64,000 bases of DNA from Ulva prolifera (lineage: Eukaryota; Chlorophyta; Ulvophyceae; Ulvales; Ulvaceae), in the NCBI GenBank assembly GCA_023078555.1, contig CM041199.1, positions 1,302,001 to 1,366,000 of the forward strand. Reading direction: 5' to 3'. The notes below the pieces were generated by a model, which made no database searches, was not told the origin of the DNA, and was given only the letters and a program-made list of their open reading frames with translations. The position numbers and the translations under genes were made by a program. Shown here piece after piece: positions 13,901 through 26,264 of this stretch (positions within the stretch are counted from its first letter, which is position 1; each line of letters starts with the position of its first letter).

Positions 13901-16900
13901 TGAAGCAGTTGCAGGCGGAGGTGGAGGCGCAGCGGGACCTCATCAACGCGCAGGCCGCCGGCGTCGCCGCGCGCGCGCTGCAGGTGAAGGAGGCCCAGCA
14001 CGCGCTAGCTGGGGCGCAGCACACAGCGCAGCGCGCACAGCAGGAGTGCGGGGACGTGCGGCAGGTGAGATGAGATGCGCTGTGATTCATGAAAATCACA
14101 CCCGCAGTATATACTGGATCCACACATATCGGATTTGTAAAATCAGATCAGATCGGATCATCCGGCCATCTTCTGAGGACCTGACTGGTTGAGTCGGCTG
14201 GGGCGCTTGCATGTTTGGTGGATGACGGGTGCGCTACATATGTATAGCATACACATAGCGTGCAGGAGCTGCGGCACCGGCAGGAGGAGCTGATACAGGC
14301 GCAGCAGCAGCTGATCGAGGTGGATCGGCAGCGGCGCGAGGCCTCCGGAGCCCTCCGAGACGCGCAGCACGAGACCGCTCGCCTGCAGACCCAGGCTAAA
14401 GCGCACAGCACGGACATTGCAGCCGTGAGGGACGAGCTCGCAAGCACCCGGGCGGCGCTGCGGGAGTGCCGTGATGCTGTGGCCGAGGTGCGTCCCCAAA
14501 TGCATGCCGCAGGGCGGCCTGCAGGTAGTGCTGGCCGACGCCGCTCTCCGCCGAGTTCCGGGGAGGGTGCATGCATGTGGTGTGCAGCGCGCATGCGTCA
14601 ACCCTTCGGCATTCATGGAGCGACTTTCAGGCGATGGTCGCAGCAGAGAAGGCAGAGGATGCGCGGCGTGGCGCGGAGGAGCGCGGCACGATGGCGGCTG
14701 AGCGTGCCAAAGCCGCACAGGCGCGCGTCACGCAGCAGCTGTCAGTCGTGTCAACAGCCCGTGAGCGCCGCGCGGCTGCCGAGGCGGCCGCGGCGGAGGC
14801 CGAGGCACGCGCCGACAGCATCGCACGGCGGCTGCTGGCCGTGGAGGCAGCCGCTGCTGACGCACGCACGCGCGCACAGACCGCCGTGGACATCCGGGGG
14901 AGGCTGGTCGACGAGGCTAATGCGGCGCAAGAGGAGGCTCGGCAGCAGCGGGCGCGGGTGCGGGCCTCCAGGCTGCGCGCTGCGCCTGCGGAGTGGGAGG
15001 CGGACTGGCATTGTGTGCATGCATGAGCGCTTCTGCCCAGACGGTTATCGTTGAAGGAATCAAACCTGGCCATGATGTGTCCCGTTATTGACTTCCGAGG
15101 AGTGACAATCGGAACAGACAACATAGAGAGTCTGGTAGTGGGACATTTGCTCAGGCTTCTCATTGCTGCATTCTGCTGGCCCAGGCTGGTGAGTCGGTTC
15201 GAAAGGGTTCAGATCGGGTCCGGCTGGACAGTATACATACGTACGTGTTATGTGCTACGGGGTCCACAGCGTACCGCAGCATGCGCGGCTCCCGGCTGTA
15301 CACACTCCCTGGCCTGCGCACAGCGCCAGGCTGTTGCTGTGGCTGTGCGCACTGCGCTGCATGCGGCTTCTACATCCTGGCCCTGCCGTGCGCGTGGTGA
15401 ATATCGGTCACTATGGGCTTGCTAATGCATGTCCGGCAAGGCTGCCACAGTGCGAGTGCGCCACGTGGGTGTGTGTGTCTGCATGCATGAGTACATAACC
15501 ACATGCATGTTGGTGTGCAGGCGGATGCGGCGCTGCAGGAGGTCAGGGTAGGGGAGGTGGAGCGACTGCGCGCGCGCGAGGAGCTGCGCGCTGCTCTGGC
15601 CAGCGTTGACGTCCTCATCGACGAGGTACGCCGCGCATGCATGCTTGTGATGCGTGTGAATGCGCGCACGCCCGTGCTCGGAGAGAGCGCAGCCGCGCAC
15701 TGCACCTGGCCACACCCGGCTGGGCTATGCATCTCATGCATGAGTGGCCTGAACGTGCCTGTTCAGGCTTGCGGTTGGCAGACCTCTCTCCGATCGAAGT
15801 GAATGTGCACGGAGAGAGTGTGCCTGTGTGCATGCATTGATTGTCACGCGGGTGGCGATATGCTGCGGCTGAGCAGCGCACGTACAGGTGCCCAGCCTAG
15901 CCATAGCGCCACAGCAAACTCACACGCAGTAGGGCCACGCCCGGGCACAGTGCTGATGTGATTCGGCTGAGAGATGTTGCTGTAAGATGCGCACGTTTCT
16001 GCCTTCCTGCCCAACTTTGTCCTTGTAATGCATAGCGGGGATTAAACAATCACGTAGCAGACACTGCGTTGTTACACTGTGTGAGTATGCTCGCATGATG
16101 GGGCCGGTGTGCCAGTGCTCATGAGCCCTCCGGCCACCCCCGGCACCTTCGGTTCGCCGCTGCATCATGCATGCGCTGCAGTACCACGCACGCTGCAGCT
16201 GTCTGTCGTGCAGAAGATGAGCTTGTCCGGGATGCTGGCGCGTGTGCTGGAGCGCATCGAGGAGATGCGGGCCGAGGCCGTGGAGGCGGCGGCGCGGGAG
16301 GCGGCACTACGTGAGCATGTCGCGGCGCAGGACGCCGACATCGCTGCCCTGGGGGCAGAGGTGGAGCGCCTGCAGATCCTTGAGGCTGAGGTGCTCGCCC
16401 CCCTTCTCCCCCCCTCCCCCCGTGATGACCTGCAGTCGGCCGCTTCCACAAACTCCCCCAGAAAAAACCCACCACTAGATCGAACACATCCCGGGGCCCT
16501 CAACTTCAGGCACCAGCCCCTGTCAATCTAAGAGATACTTGGGATCTGAGTGGTGCATGGCATTCGAAGGAGATCGTGGTACTGTGCCGGACGGCAGCGC
16601 GCAGACCCTTGGCCGGCAGCATGTACAGTCGCTTCGCAGCGAACCGGCTCTAGCGAGATCCACTGTCATGCCGGTGATAGCTGCTCATGCGATGACTGTG
16701 GCGGTCATGGCCGGCTGGCCGTGATGTGGTTATTCGTCTCGGGCCGTTGTACCCGCGCAGCGGCTTGCATGTGTGGCGCACATGTGATCGGCGGGGTTCG
16801 CAATCATGTGTTATGCGGGGACCACGCATCTCAGTGCTGTGGTGCGTTTGAAGAAGTCCGAGGCCTAGGGCACATGGCCAACGCTCTTGCAGAGCCAGGC

Positions 16901-19900
16901 AACGAATACAGTGTGTCCAAACGGCATGCATGGAGTCACAGACACGTGTAGCCTGTGCGATCTGTGACATGCGTGGTCTGCATCTCCAATCTCTATCACG
17001 GCCTGATGCAAGCTCACGTGGATCTCGTTTGAACGGGCAGTGGGGCGCGTACAGCTGGAGGAGCTCAGGGAGGACCAGGTGTCCATCATCAAGCGCAACA
17101 AGTGGCTTGAGGCAAACCGCGTCGAGATGTCGAGGCGGCTCGCTGGCAGCCAGGATGCGCAGGCCACGCTGCGCGCTGCCGCCGACAAGGCGCTTGCGTA
17201 CGCTGCGGCGGCAGCCGAAGAGGCGCTGGCAGCACACGATGCGCAGCTGCGGGACGGTCGCACCCTGGTGGATCTCATCAATGAGGTGCAGCCTGCTCAA
17301 TGCATGATGCGCATGCATTACCTGCCAGATGTATCACTTACGCACAGCTGCGTGGGTGAAATATCCGAAGCACGCACGGCATAAGGGGCACACAGAGGCT
17401 CTGATAGACAGGGTTTGCGATGAACGGCGTCATGCTGACATCTCTGCTTAGAGCCTACCCCATAGCCGGTCTACTCACAGCTGACTGCTAGCAGTCAGCT
17501 GGCGCAGCGCTGCGCCCGCTATATATATCGGGAGCGTTGGCAGCAATCGAGATGTTGCATACAGTCCCACAAGACGGCCCTTGCAGCAACTGTCATTGCC
17601 TGCAGTCCTGGAGAAAGCTGTGAACGCACACATGCGCAATCTCAAGTGATGCACTCCGTAAGCTGGCACGCATGTACGCGAGCCTGCGGCCACACAGTTC
17701 CAATCTTCAGCACCGCAGAATGATCGACAACCGCACTGCGCCTCTGCCACCAGCACACCCGCACACACACACTGTTGCATTCGCACATAATAGTGCACAT
17801 TGAGTCAGGCGCTGGGATCCACCCCCATCAGAGCGCGGGTGTGTCTGCAGATCCGCATGAGCTCCATCGCAGTCGCGGGCGTCGAGCTCGTGCTGCCGAC
17901 GTGCGTCCTGGACGACCTCGACTGCTTGACGGCCAAGTGGGCAGCGGCCGACGCTGCGCCGACAGCTCCCTCGCCGCACCCCAAAGCCAACCCAGACTCT
18001 GGCACTACTGCAGCCCCCCCAACTCCCGCTTCAAGCAGCCTGTCAAATGCGCCTTTGCCGCGCGATGAGGCTCCCGGTGATCCCTTGTGCTCGGCGGCAC
18101 CGGGTGAACAGGCGCGGGTACAGGGGGGTCACGAGCAGGTGCAGGGTGGCTGTGCTGCTGTACAATGCATGCCTGCGCTGCCGGGGGGCCTGGTGGTTGA
18201 TGGCGGCGGCTCCAACGCAGCGGAGGCACAGGTGCAGGCCGAGGTGCAGCGTGCAGGCACAATGGGCGCATTGCCGGACGGGCACAGCGTGGCTGCTGTG
18301 CATGCTGCGCTGGAAGAGGACCGGACGGCGGTGCGGATGCGGACCGCGGAGGGCGTGGCCGCGGCGGCGGCGGCGTACGGCGGCCTGCGCGGCGCGCTCG
18401 GGCGGTGCCTGCTGACGGCGCAGAGCGTGCTGGCGGCCGGCGCGGCGGTGGCGGAGGAGCGGGCGCCGGTACTGCGGCGGCTGCGGGACGCGGTCGCTGT
18501 CGGGCGGGGGGCGCTGGAGGGGCAGCGCGCGCGATATGAGTCGGACTCCAGGTGTGCTGTGTGTTGCGTGATGATGCTACCGAGTAGGCGCTGTGTGGAC
18601 TGCTTCGGATGGCGTTGCTGAACGGGTGCATGCCTGCGGTGTGATGGATCGTTCTGGACGAGTACTCAGGCTATAGACTACGCTTGACAAAGTTGCTTGC
18701 TGTCTAAACATGGTCGAGCACTGGATGGTGCAGGAAACGCAGCTTGCTTGTTCGGGATGGTTTGTGGGAGCACCTTGAGAAAAACAGATGCGCCACTGGG
18801 CAAGACCCGATCGAGGCTCTTGTGTCCTGTTGATAGATTTCTGAACGTGCCCATATGCCTAGATACTATAATCAAGATGAAAGTTTCAATGTTGCGCACA
18901 TACACGGTGCCTATCCCTAGAGATATGGGGCTTTGATGTTGTGGTCCTGAGGCTCAGTTGGCGGAGCTGACCCGCCCCGAATGCAACCAGATCAGTATAC
19001 AAACAATTGGATCCGGTGGAATTTGGAACTCTGTCGCTGTAGGTTTATGGTGACGATCACGGCAGCATGTGAGGGCTTGGCCAGCGAGCTGCGGGCGCAG
19101 CGGCAGATGCGGGTGGAGCAGAACAAGCTGCAGGTGCGCATGCGCCAATTTGAACTGCAAATTTTGGGCCTCTTCACGATGTTCACTTCACGCAGGTTTC
19201 TGCAATGTTAGGATTGTGAAAAGTCATGACATGTTTACGACTTTGCGCATGATTAAATGTGGAATGCGCAGAGTAGACGATGCACTGATGCGTAGTGCAC
19301 GACAGTCACAGGCAAGCGCGACCTTATCAATCTTGCAACTGTTCTGGCCTCCTTGAGAGTGATAGCAAATGTCTGCCGTTGCTCGAACGGAACAACCCAA
19401 TCCGGGCGTCACGCCGCACCCAAACAACAGATGAAGCAGTTACGAGTGAACACCAGTGTTCTCTGGCAGTTGCGGAGCTGGGGCATCGTTGCCTGCTTGC
19501 CATGCATGGAACATCGCCAGTGTGCAAATTGTAGTGACAACCTGTATGCAGCTGCCTCTCAGCTGAGCTCATGTCCTCGCAGGGTCATTCTCAACTCCAC
19601 GACCTGTGTAAGTCCTGCAGCTTCTGCTCTCGCTTTGCTGAAGCACCTTCGCCATACTGTGTCTGCTTCGACATACTGCTGTGCTCCCATGCTGCTGTCA
19701 AGCCAAGATTCTTAGCAATTCCATTAGCATTCATCTGCCATGCTGATCCACCAGAATCCAGACCAGAGTTGGTGCAATCTGTACCAATGCTTGCACATGG
19801 CTGCAGCTGATGTGCCTGCTTGACTCAAACCAAAAGCCATCACATGCCACAACCAGAATGGTCAGACACGGATATAGCTTAGTAAACCCAGCCTTTCCCT

Positions 19901-22107
19901 GTTTTTTTGCTTGACTAGCGACATACGGGCAGCTTTCTGTCAGTCTGCATTGTTTGCCTCTTACGGCCGTGATGTGTGTCAGTCTTTGCCTTGCAGCAAT
20001 CATGGTGAGTTGCCCAGATCACAGACGCCAGGCCACCACCATGTGGCAGCTGGCACATGCATTCCCTGCTTTAATGAAGCACCTTCAAGCAGGAGCTTTC
20101 GCTCTTGCCAGCTTTCAAATGGACAAAGTCAGTCATAAATACAAGGAGACATGAGGAGCACAGGCCTCATGCCCCTGCAATGCAAAACTCTATTGAGTTT
20201 GGCTTTGGGAACCAGCTGGTGTGCAATTCACTTGACACACACCAAGCTTGACCATTGAATTTTTCAGGTATCACCAGCAACATTGTGTATGACTCATTAT
20301 TGTTAAAAGCAAGTTAACAAGCCTCTGTTACCCCCTGCATGCCAGTGCACAGCTGCACAGAAAAACTGTTTCTGGCCAGTGGCATGGCTTGCAAGCGAAG
20401 GCAGCTTCAATGGCTCTCCCCGCACTCGTCACTGTGTTACAAGGACAAAGCAAGCAAGGCAGGTAGCACCGCAAGCAACAACCAGGGGAACCACACACCA
20501 CGCAACAAGCCACAACAAGCCACACGCAGCACACATCAACACACCCACGCAACGTCAGCTTCAGCTCGTCACTGTGCGGAGGTGCACTCATCCACATGAC
20601 ACGGCACTTGCTAAAACCAGCATGGTCAGACGTGGCAACACTGTATTCAACACTATATTTCTACGGGGGCACTGGGCACTGTTCAGTGCTGAGACCTTGA
20701 ACAGCACTTGGCCAAGCTGCATCTGTGATCATACATGCGCGCGTTCATGTACACATGCATCCCCCATGGCCTGCTGTATACGCAGAAGTGCAGAAGCGTG
20801 GATGCAGGCAGCTCACTCATTGCTATCGGCCCGCACGGCCTCCACAATGCCGTCACTTCCCAGCATGCTCTCTACAGCCGCGCCTGCTCCGGCCGCAGCC
20901 CCTCCAGAGCAATCCCCCCCTGCAGCCCCCTCGCAGCCTGGCCCTGTGGCCCCGACGCCGCCCCAGGCACAGCCGCTGCCACACGCGTACCCCGGTTCTG
21001 GGGATCCCGTCGGTACGGCAGCTGCGTCTGAGCCTGGCACAGCAGGGAACAGCGTGACGGCTCCTGCGGTCCTACAGCCGGTGGCGAGCGCAGCAGACAG
21101 CGCATCAGGTGGTGGAGGCAGCGCGCAGCTCGCGCGGCGGCTCGTGCTGACGGCTGCGGCCGAGCGGCTGGCGCTGGAGGACGAACGCGCGGCCGCGGCC
21201 GGGTACGTGGCGCTGATGGAACGGGAGGAAGCGCTGGCGGCGGCGGTGCGGCGGCTGGCGGAGGTGCGTGCCGCGCTCGCCGCGCAGCACGCAGCGACGG
21301 CGGCCGCGCAGGAGGCAGCCGCGCGGGAGGCGGCGCAGCTGCAGGCGATGACGGAGCGCCTGCGCGCGGAGAGGTGCGGCTGAACACTACAAGGATAACG
21401 GCGGCGAGGCGGGCAGCAGCACCGTGAATCCAGCGAGCTTCGCATCAACATGACCACCGATCCAACCAAACACCCACACCAGGCCGTACGTGTGCATGGC
21501 CGCGCATGCATGTGTACATCCATCTGGCGGCCTTACCTCGTGCCGCGTCGCCGCCGTACTGTATGTTCGGGCGGACTGTGTTTGCCGCTGACTCCTCTGT
21601 CCCTGATGCGCTGAGTCTGCTTGTGTGTGGACAGACCAGAGTGGTGCGCTGCATAGTGTCAGGGCTCGCATGCATGATGGCAGGGGTGGCTACAGGGACC
21701 AGGCGCTCATGCATGAGGACCGTGCCGTTCAGCAGCGCATCCTGGTGGAGCACTACAGCCGCGTGCTCGCGGAGCGCCTCGTGCGGCAGCAGGTCGCCGT
21801 CAATGCTGCTGCCGCCGCCTCTGGCCGCACGCTGGCCTTCGTCTCGGTCGCCGTGCAGACGAGCGCGGCGGCCGGGGCGGCGGCCCCGCCGCCCGCCACA
21901 GCCGCGGAGGCCTCTGAAGGCGGGCTGAGCGTGGCCTCAGGGGCGAACGGTGCGGGCGCGGGCGTGGGCGAGGGGGCAGTGATGGGCGCGGCGCTGCTGC
22001 TGCGGGACAGGGAGGCGTTCCAGATGCTGCTGGACGCGCTGCACGCTCTGCCGCGGCAGTGGCTGCTGTCGCTGCCGCCGCGGCTGCTGCGGGTGCTCGC
22101 TGGGGAG
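7991..22107 (+). CDS. Large coiled-coil protein, unidentified (first part of a longer gene model)
   Basis: Chain of exons with matching phases: 7991-8681, 9171-9411, 13113-13316, 13900-14064, 14266-14487, 14631-14957, 15521-15625, 16214-16390, 17055-17285, 17851-18551, 19043-19133, 20808-21373, 21684-22107. Most translate to heptad-rich Ala/Glu/Arg/Gln helices, for example LQKLLETSEERNGALVEQ, QELRHRQEELIQAQQQLIEV and ERIEEMRAEAVEAAAREAAL. Exons 17851-18551 and 20808-21373 mix disordered Pro/Ala-rich stretches with helices. No catalytic domain is seen in this part, so a structural or scaffolding role (cytoskeleton, cilium or centrosome) is only a guess. Donors are mostly GTGCGN and several acceptors are TGCATGCAG. 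The 5' end is uncertain: exon 7991 could begin later (about 8206) and upstream exons may exist. The last donor is phase 0 and fits exon 22547 of the next entry. Confidence 0.6.
9458..9501. repeat. Short hairpin in intron
   Basis: Two 20-bp arms (9458-9477 and 9482-9501) around a 4-base loop, complementary except one position. It lies just inside the 3.7-kb intron after exon 9171-9411. Function unknown. Confidence 0.8.
11872..12425 (-). mobile_element. Non-LTR retrotransposon (LINE) 3' fragment, family A, minus copy
   Basis: The minus strand encodes the C-terminal part of a non-LTR reverse-transcriptase ORF: FRAVAQEKLGDIMFIPPG, GDVSVVNPCAG, YSFVPLSHETHGRLGRPAMN and LSVALCKGNALVLRVGLQ. This DVSVxxP ... 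F.P...E..GRLG.PA ... R.LS.AL..GN pattern is the usual C-terminus of such ORFs in algae and protists. It ends RARPSAMTA, followed by a short 3' UTR. Only the last 170 or so codons are present, so it is 5'-truncated. It sits in the intron 9412-13112. Confidence 0.75.
12463..12947 (+). mobile_element. Non-LTR retrotransposon (LINE) 3' fragment, family A, plus copy
   Basis: The same C-terminal ORF segment as the minus copy, identical in translation from GDPLCIGDVSVVNP to SAMTA, then the 3' UTR and an end in CCTTTGTAA followed by a (TACA)n-like tail. With the minus copy it makes an inverted repeat with arms of about 430 bp and roughly 150 bp between them. Both copies lie in one intron. Confidence 0.75.
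12952..13078 (+). mobile_element. Family A LINE 3' tail, second tandem copy
   Basis: Repeats the last 20 or so codons and the 3' UTR of the copy just upstream (GGCCTAGTGCCATG, GGCAACGGCTCG, CCTTTGTAACTACATA) with a few substitutions. It is either a separate severely truncated insertion or a tail duplication. Confidence 0.7.
15991..16028 (+). mobile_element. Family C retroposon 3' end fragment
   Basis: Ends CTTTGTCCTTGTAA preceded by GCCTTCCTGCCC, a diverged copy of the family C terminus. Intronic in the coiled-coil gene. No duplication could be read, so it is old or rearranged. Confidence 0.45.
20437..20564 (-). mobile_element. Family C retroposon, 128 bp, with 12-bp target-site duplication
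   Basis: On the plus strand the insert starts TTACAAGGACAAAG, carries GGTAGCACCGC, and is then A/C-rich with very little T. CTCGTCACTGTG occurs at 20425-20436 and again at 20565-20576, flanking it. So it is a retroposon inserted in minus orientation, 5'-truncated, with 3' end TTGTAA. It lies in the intron before exon 20808. Confidence 0.75.
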
Positions 22108-22546
22108 GTGCGCCACGGCGGCAGGTTGTGAACGGGGCTGCCATGCTGACGTCATGTTGTGCATCGGTGGCGTGGTTGAATGCGTGGCGGAGGATGGGAC
22201 TGAGGTGAGCAGCAGCGCGTACTGCCTCAAATGCAATTCTTCACTGAGAGTCTTCAGTGCATCAACTGCATGAGATGTGGTGCCTGCCCCTGCTGCCCAG
22301 AAACGGGCATCGTGGCCTGGCTTGTATGGGCATGCAGGCTGGGGCGCTTGTGGCCGCTGACAGCGCCGATGCCCGTGCAGTCCCAGCCATGTGCAGTTTC
22401 GCATGCATGACTTTCGACGGCAAAGGGGGCTGCATGCGCAGCCTGGAATACATAGCCACGCACATTGGTAGCACATACGGCTCATGCATGTTGCAAGTGA
22501 ATCTGAACAGAACCTGTTGCGCATGGTACCATGCATACATATGCAG

Positions 22547-25500
22547 GGCTTTGTGCTGGACGACCACCGCAGGCCCGCTGGGCTGGGCCCAGGCGGAATC
22601 CTGACACAGCATGGCAGCACAGCAGTCGCCTCGCTTTCCCGGACGCAGCACAGTACCGACCCCCCTGCGCTCGCAAACACCCTGTCAGCATCCATCCTCG
22701 CAGCTGGCAGCCTTGCCTCTGGCATCGCAGCGGAGCACAGCGCAGCACGCAGCATGGATGCGATCGCGGAGGGCCAGAAACGGCACCAAGGGCGCTTCCG
22801 CACAGCGCGCAAGCTGCCGCTGCATCCGAGCCGTGAGACGAGCGCGTCCACTGTCCGCCGCACAGCCAGCGTGCAGCCAGCGGCGGGCAGCGCGCGCAGC
22901 ACGGCCGCGGACCATCGGCAGGTGTCCTTCCAGCTTCAGCAGGACGCCGATGCGGAGGGGCTGGCGGTTGTATTTTCAGAACCTTCCCTTGAGAGCCTTC
23001 CAGATGCTTCCGCTGGTATCGGCGCCGCGACATCGAACAGCCGGGCAGACGGGCCTGCCACTATTTTAGATCGCGCGACCGCGATACAAGAACAGTTGCG
23101 GCCGCGGCAGCTGGGGTCGGGCAGCGGCGCCACGAGAGACCGTGCCGCAGACGTGTCATGGAAGGATCTGGAAGCATGTTACGGGGCGTCCTCAGCCCAG
23201 GCGGCCACGGTTGGCGCCGCGGAGCCCACAAAGACTGCTACTCAGACATGGTTGGCCGGGGGCGCAAAGCCGCGGCCACAGACATCGTTGGGGTTGCGGA
23301 GGCAGGACACGCACGTGCTGGAGACGACCGCGGACGGGCGGAATCTCCTGAGGCCACGCACCGCACCGCAGTGGCCGAGGGCGGCGGCGCGGCCGCCGCG
23401 GCCGCGCTTCGCGCCGGCCGTGTTGGAAGACGGGGCCTCCCGCCGCAGCCAATCCGCACGGCGTGGCTCCGCGGCCCCGGAGGGCTTCGATACGTCCACA
23501 GTGCTGACTGGATCTTCGTGTGTAGCTCGTGAGCCCATGACGCCGCCGGTGCTCTTGGAGCGTGACGCAGGGGAGGTGGCTTCGGTGAGCACACAGGAGT
23601 GGGACAGTCGCGTCATGCATGCTGTTCAGGAGCACCTGCGCCCTGTGGGCCTTGGGCAGCCGCCACGGCTTCAGCCTGCTCCACATAGGGTGTCCGGCAA
23701 AACTTATCAGCCCGCATGTGTATCACAGTACATGCATGGGCAGAATGCATGGGTGGCGATAGAGGACCCGGCAAACGCAACTAACGGCAGAGACGTAGCA
23801 GAGCATCTTCCAGCGCGGAAATCGCGCGATGCGCGCATGCAGCTGGGGCGGGGTGATGGCCTCACAGACGCCGAGCGGTCTCACAGGACTGCTCCGGCGA
23901 CGGCAGCAGCGACACTCGCGCCAGCACCTGCGACAGGCGTCTCCGCAGAGCCTCCGGCAGCGCCTGCGGTGCGGGTGGCGCTGCGGGGCGTTCCCCCCCA
24001 TGCGCTGCTTCCACCCGCGGCCGCCGTCGCAGTGGCTGCTGTCGCCGCGGCGCCTGGGGGCGCCGCCGCGCTAGCATCAGTCAGCCGCGGCGCCGTGCCG
24101 CATGCGCTCACGGCGGTGGGAGGTGACCTCGGTGTCGCGATCGCCGGGCGCTGCGGCAGGGTCGCCGTGGCGACCCCCAGTTGGGCGCACGGCGCCGCTG
24201 CGGCGGTTGGTGGTGGGCAGCATGGCACCGTCCACTCGGCATCGGTAACCCTGGACATGCTGCTGCTGGATGCATGCCGCACGCTCGGCTGTTTGGTGCC
24301 GCCGCTGCTGTATGTGCGGGGCGACCCCGTGGCGAGGGCGTACTACCTATCTGTCCCGATGGAGGGCGGGGTGGAACTGCATTCGGAGGGGGGGCGCCGG
24401 GCGGTGGCCAGCTGGCGGCTGCAGCCCGCCGTCGTGGTCACGTCTGCGGCGCTGGACGCGCTGACTCAGCCCGAGCTGCGGGCGTTGTTCGGTGCGATGC
24501 TAACGCACGCTGCCGCACCCTGTGCTGCCGGCGTGGATCTCGCCGCGCCTGCAGACTGCTCCGCGGAGGCGCCATCGCAGGCCGCTGGCCGAAGCGTGCA
24601 TTTGGCGGCAGAGCTGGATCGTGTGGCGAGCCGCAGCGGGGCCCCTCTCGAGCGGCTCGATGCGTCCTGGTTGCATGCACGCCATGCATGCACTACCGGC
24701 GTGCAAGCGCAGGAGCGGGGAGGTGTGCGGCAGCGTGGGCTGGCTGCGATTGGTGCTGTCGCGACGGTCGCGGCCGTGGCGGATCTTGCCCCCGGAGCGC
24801 TGGAGGAGCTGATGGCCGGGTGGGGCCGGTCTGAGGGGGCAGAGGCGGCGGAGGGGCCGTCCAGGAGTGCGCTGGGCGGCATGCGTGCGGCGGCCAAGCG
24901 GCAGCTCGGGCCGGCGCTGAGGCTGGCACAGCAGCTGCTGCGGTTCGCTGAAGACCGTGGCGCGATGCTGGTGGCACAGGTGCGGTGGGGATGCCTGGTC
25001 AGCCATGGTGCGGTTTGTGCAATCACATACACACGCACGTTCACACTTTAAAGACCAATTGGTGAAGGGCATGGCTACTCTCGGGAGGGGGGGGGGGGGG
25101 GGGGGGGATGACAAACTCTGACATTTCTAACATGAGCATCGCTCGCTACCGCCTCATGCATGCGCTGCTCTTGTGCAGGACTGCGGAGTCGTTGAGAGCA
25201 TGATCGTCAAGATGGCGTGCGGGGCGCCCGGCCTCTGCCGCCACGTGTCTGTTGAGTCGCTGCGCGCCGCTGCGGCCAAACTCCCACCGCACGCCCTCGA
25301 CTCCCCGCTGCTTGCCGCCATGGCCGCCGCGACCGGCCAGAGCACCGCCGCGTGCGACGCAGCCCTGCGCCGCTGCGGCGCCGCTGCCGGGAGTCCCTCT
25401 GCGGACGCGGCTGGAACCGGTGGACGTGGTGAGGGCGTGGCCACGGGCGACATCACGGTTGTGCGCCTGGCGGCGTTGCGGCGGTGGGTGGACAGCGGGG

Positions 25501-26215
25501 AGTACTCGAGGGTGGTCAAGTCGTGCACCACTGAAGCTACTGAAGAGGTGCGCCGGAGTGCAGCAGGACATAGCATGTGCATAGTGTGCCGGCAGCTGCA
25601 TGGGGCATGCCCAAGCTATGAATCTGGCACATGTCACGACCGGGCACCGCCACAGCACACCTTGCAAGGTGTCTTTAGTTTTGAGGACTGTCCTGTGTGA
25701 TTACCACGCATGAATGCCAGCCAGTAGTGCTCCTGAGGTCTGACCTATGCATACGTATGACTATCACGCATGACTTGTTTCTTCGTGCACCTGTCCACCA
25801 GCCGTGGATCAGTCTGTGTCATTGCGGCAACTGCTGCGCAGGCTGCATGTACGATGTACGTGGTGGCTGTAGCACAGCGCCGACAGGTGGGCGGGCTGCC
25901 ATGATCCAGATGCGCGACTTTGCGCTGCATTTGTTTGCATACACGTGCAGCTGTCCCTGCATTCATCCGCATCTGCGCTGGCAGTCCATCTGGCTGTGAT
26001 TCGTTCATCGCTGTTGTGCAACCGGCTTCTGCGGACGTGCTTCGGTCTGCGGGTGCGGTGCCGGCAGGTGGTTTTTGAGCGAGGCTCATGCATGAGTGCA
26101 GGTGCAAAGCAGAGAAGCCAGGCTGGAAACGGAGGCCGTGGCGGCGATGGCTGCTGTTGTTCAACAGCTGAGCATCGATGACGGGATGTGGCCACAGTGG
26201 CCCACGGAGGGCTGA
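22547..26215 (+). CDS. M48 peptidase-like domain protein without the HExxH motif (C-terminal part of the large gene)
   Basis: Exons 22547-24979, 25179-25547 and 26102-26215, all phase 0. The first 500 or so residues are disordered and Ser/Ala/Arg-rich. From about 24250 the sequence follows plant and algal M48-type peptidases: LLYVRGDPVARAYYLSV (family: LYVRQ.PVPNAYTLAI), VVVTSAALDALTQPELRALF, a later LLRFAEDRGAMLVAQ (family: LRAAELTCDRAALLVAQ), VVESMIVKMACGAPGL and LAALRRWVDSGEYSRVVKS (family: VLRAREIDEWS.S.EY..L). Where the family has HELGH, codons 24494-24508 read AMLTH: first zinc His and catalytic Glu are gone, so it should be inactive as a zinc protease. The third-ligand region is shortened but keeps a Glu. 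It could be a separate gene; phases allow fusion with the upstream coiled coil. Confidence 0.7.
25086..25107. repeat. Poly-G tract in intron
   Basis: A run of about 20 G in the intron 24980-25178. Such runs are prone to sequencing and replication length errors. Confidence 0.9.
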
Positions 26216-26259
26216 TGCGGACACACACAGCGTCCATCTCTTGCCAGAAACAAGCAGAA

Positions 26260-26264
26260 TGTAA
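26260..26264 (+). promoter_or_regulatory. Possible TGTAA polyadenylation signal of the M48-like/coiled-coil gene
   Basis: TGTAA 45 bp after the TGA at 26213-26215, within the distance typical of a short algal 3' UTR. Confidence 0.45.

Noticed and set aside
18941-19015. tRNA-like A box (GGCTCAGTTGGCGGAGC)
   Set aside because: D-arm-like only; no T-arm or acceptor stem at the right distance.
22108-22131. Stop codon soon after GEVRHGGRL as the end of the coiled-coil gene
   Set aside because: A GTGCGC donor at 22108 with phase 0 joins cleanly to exon 22547; the early stop is probably intronic, though not excluded.
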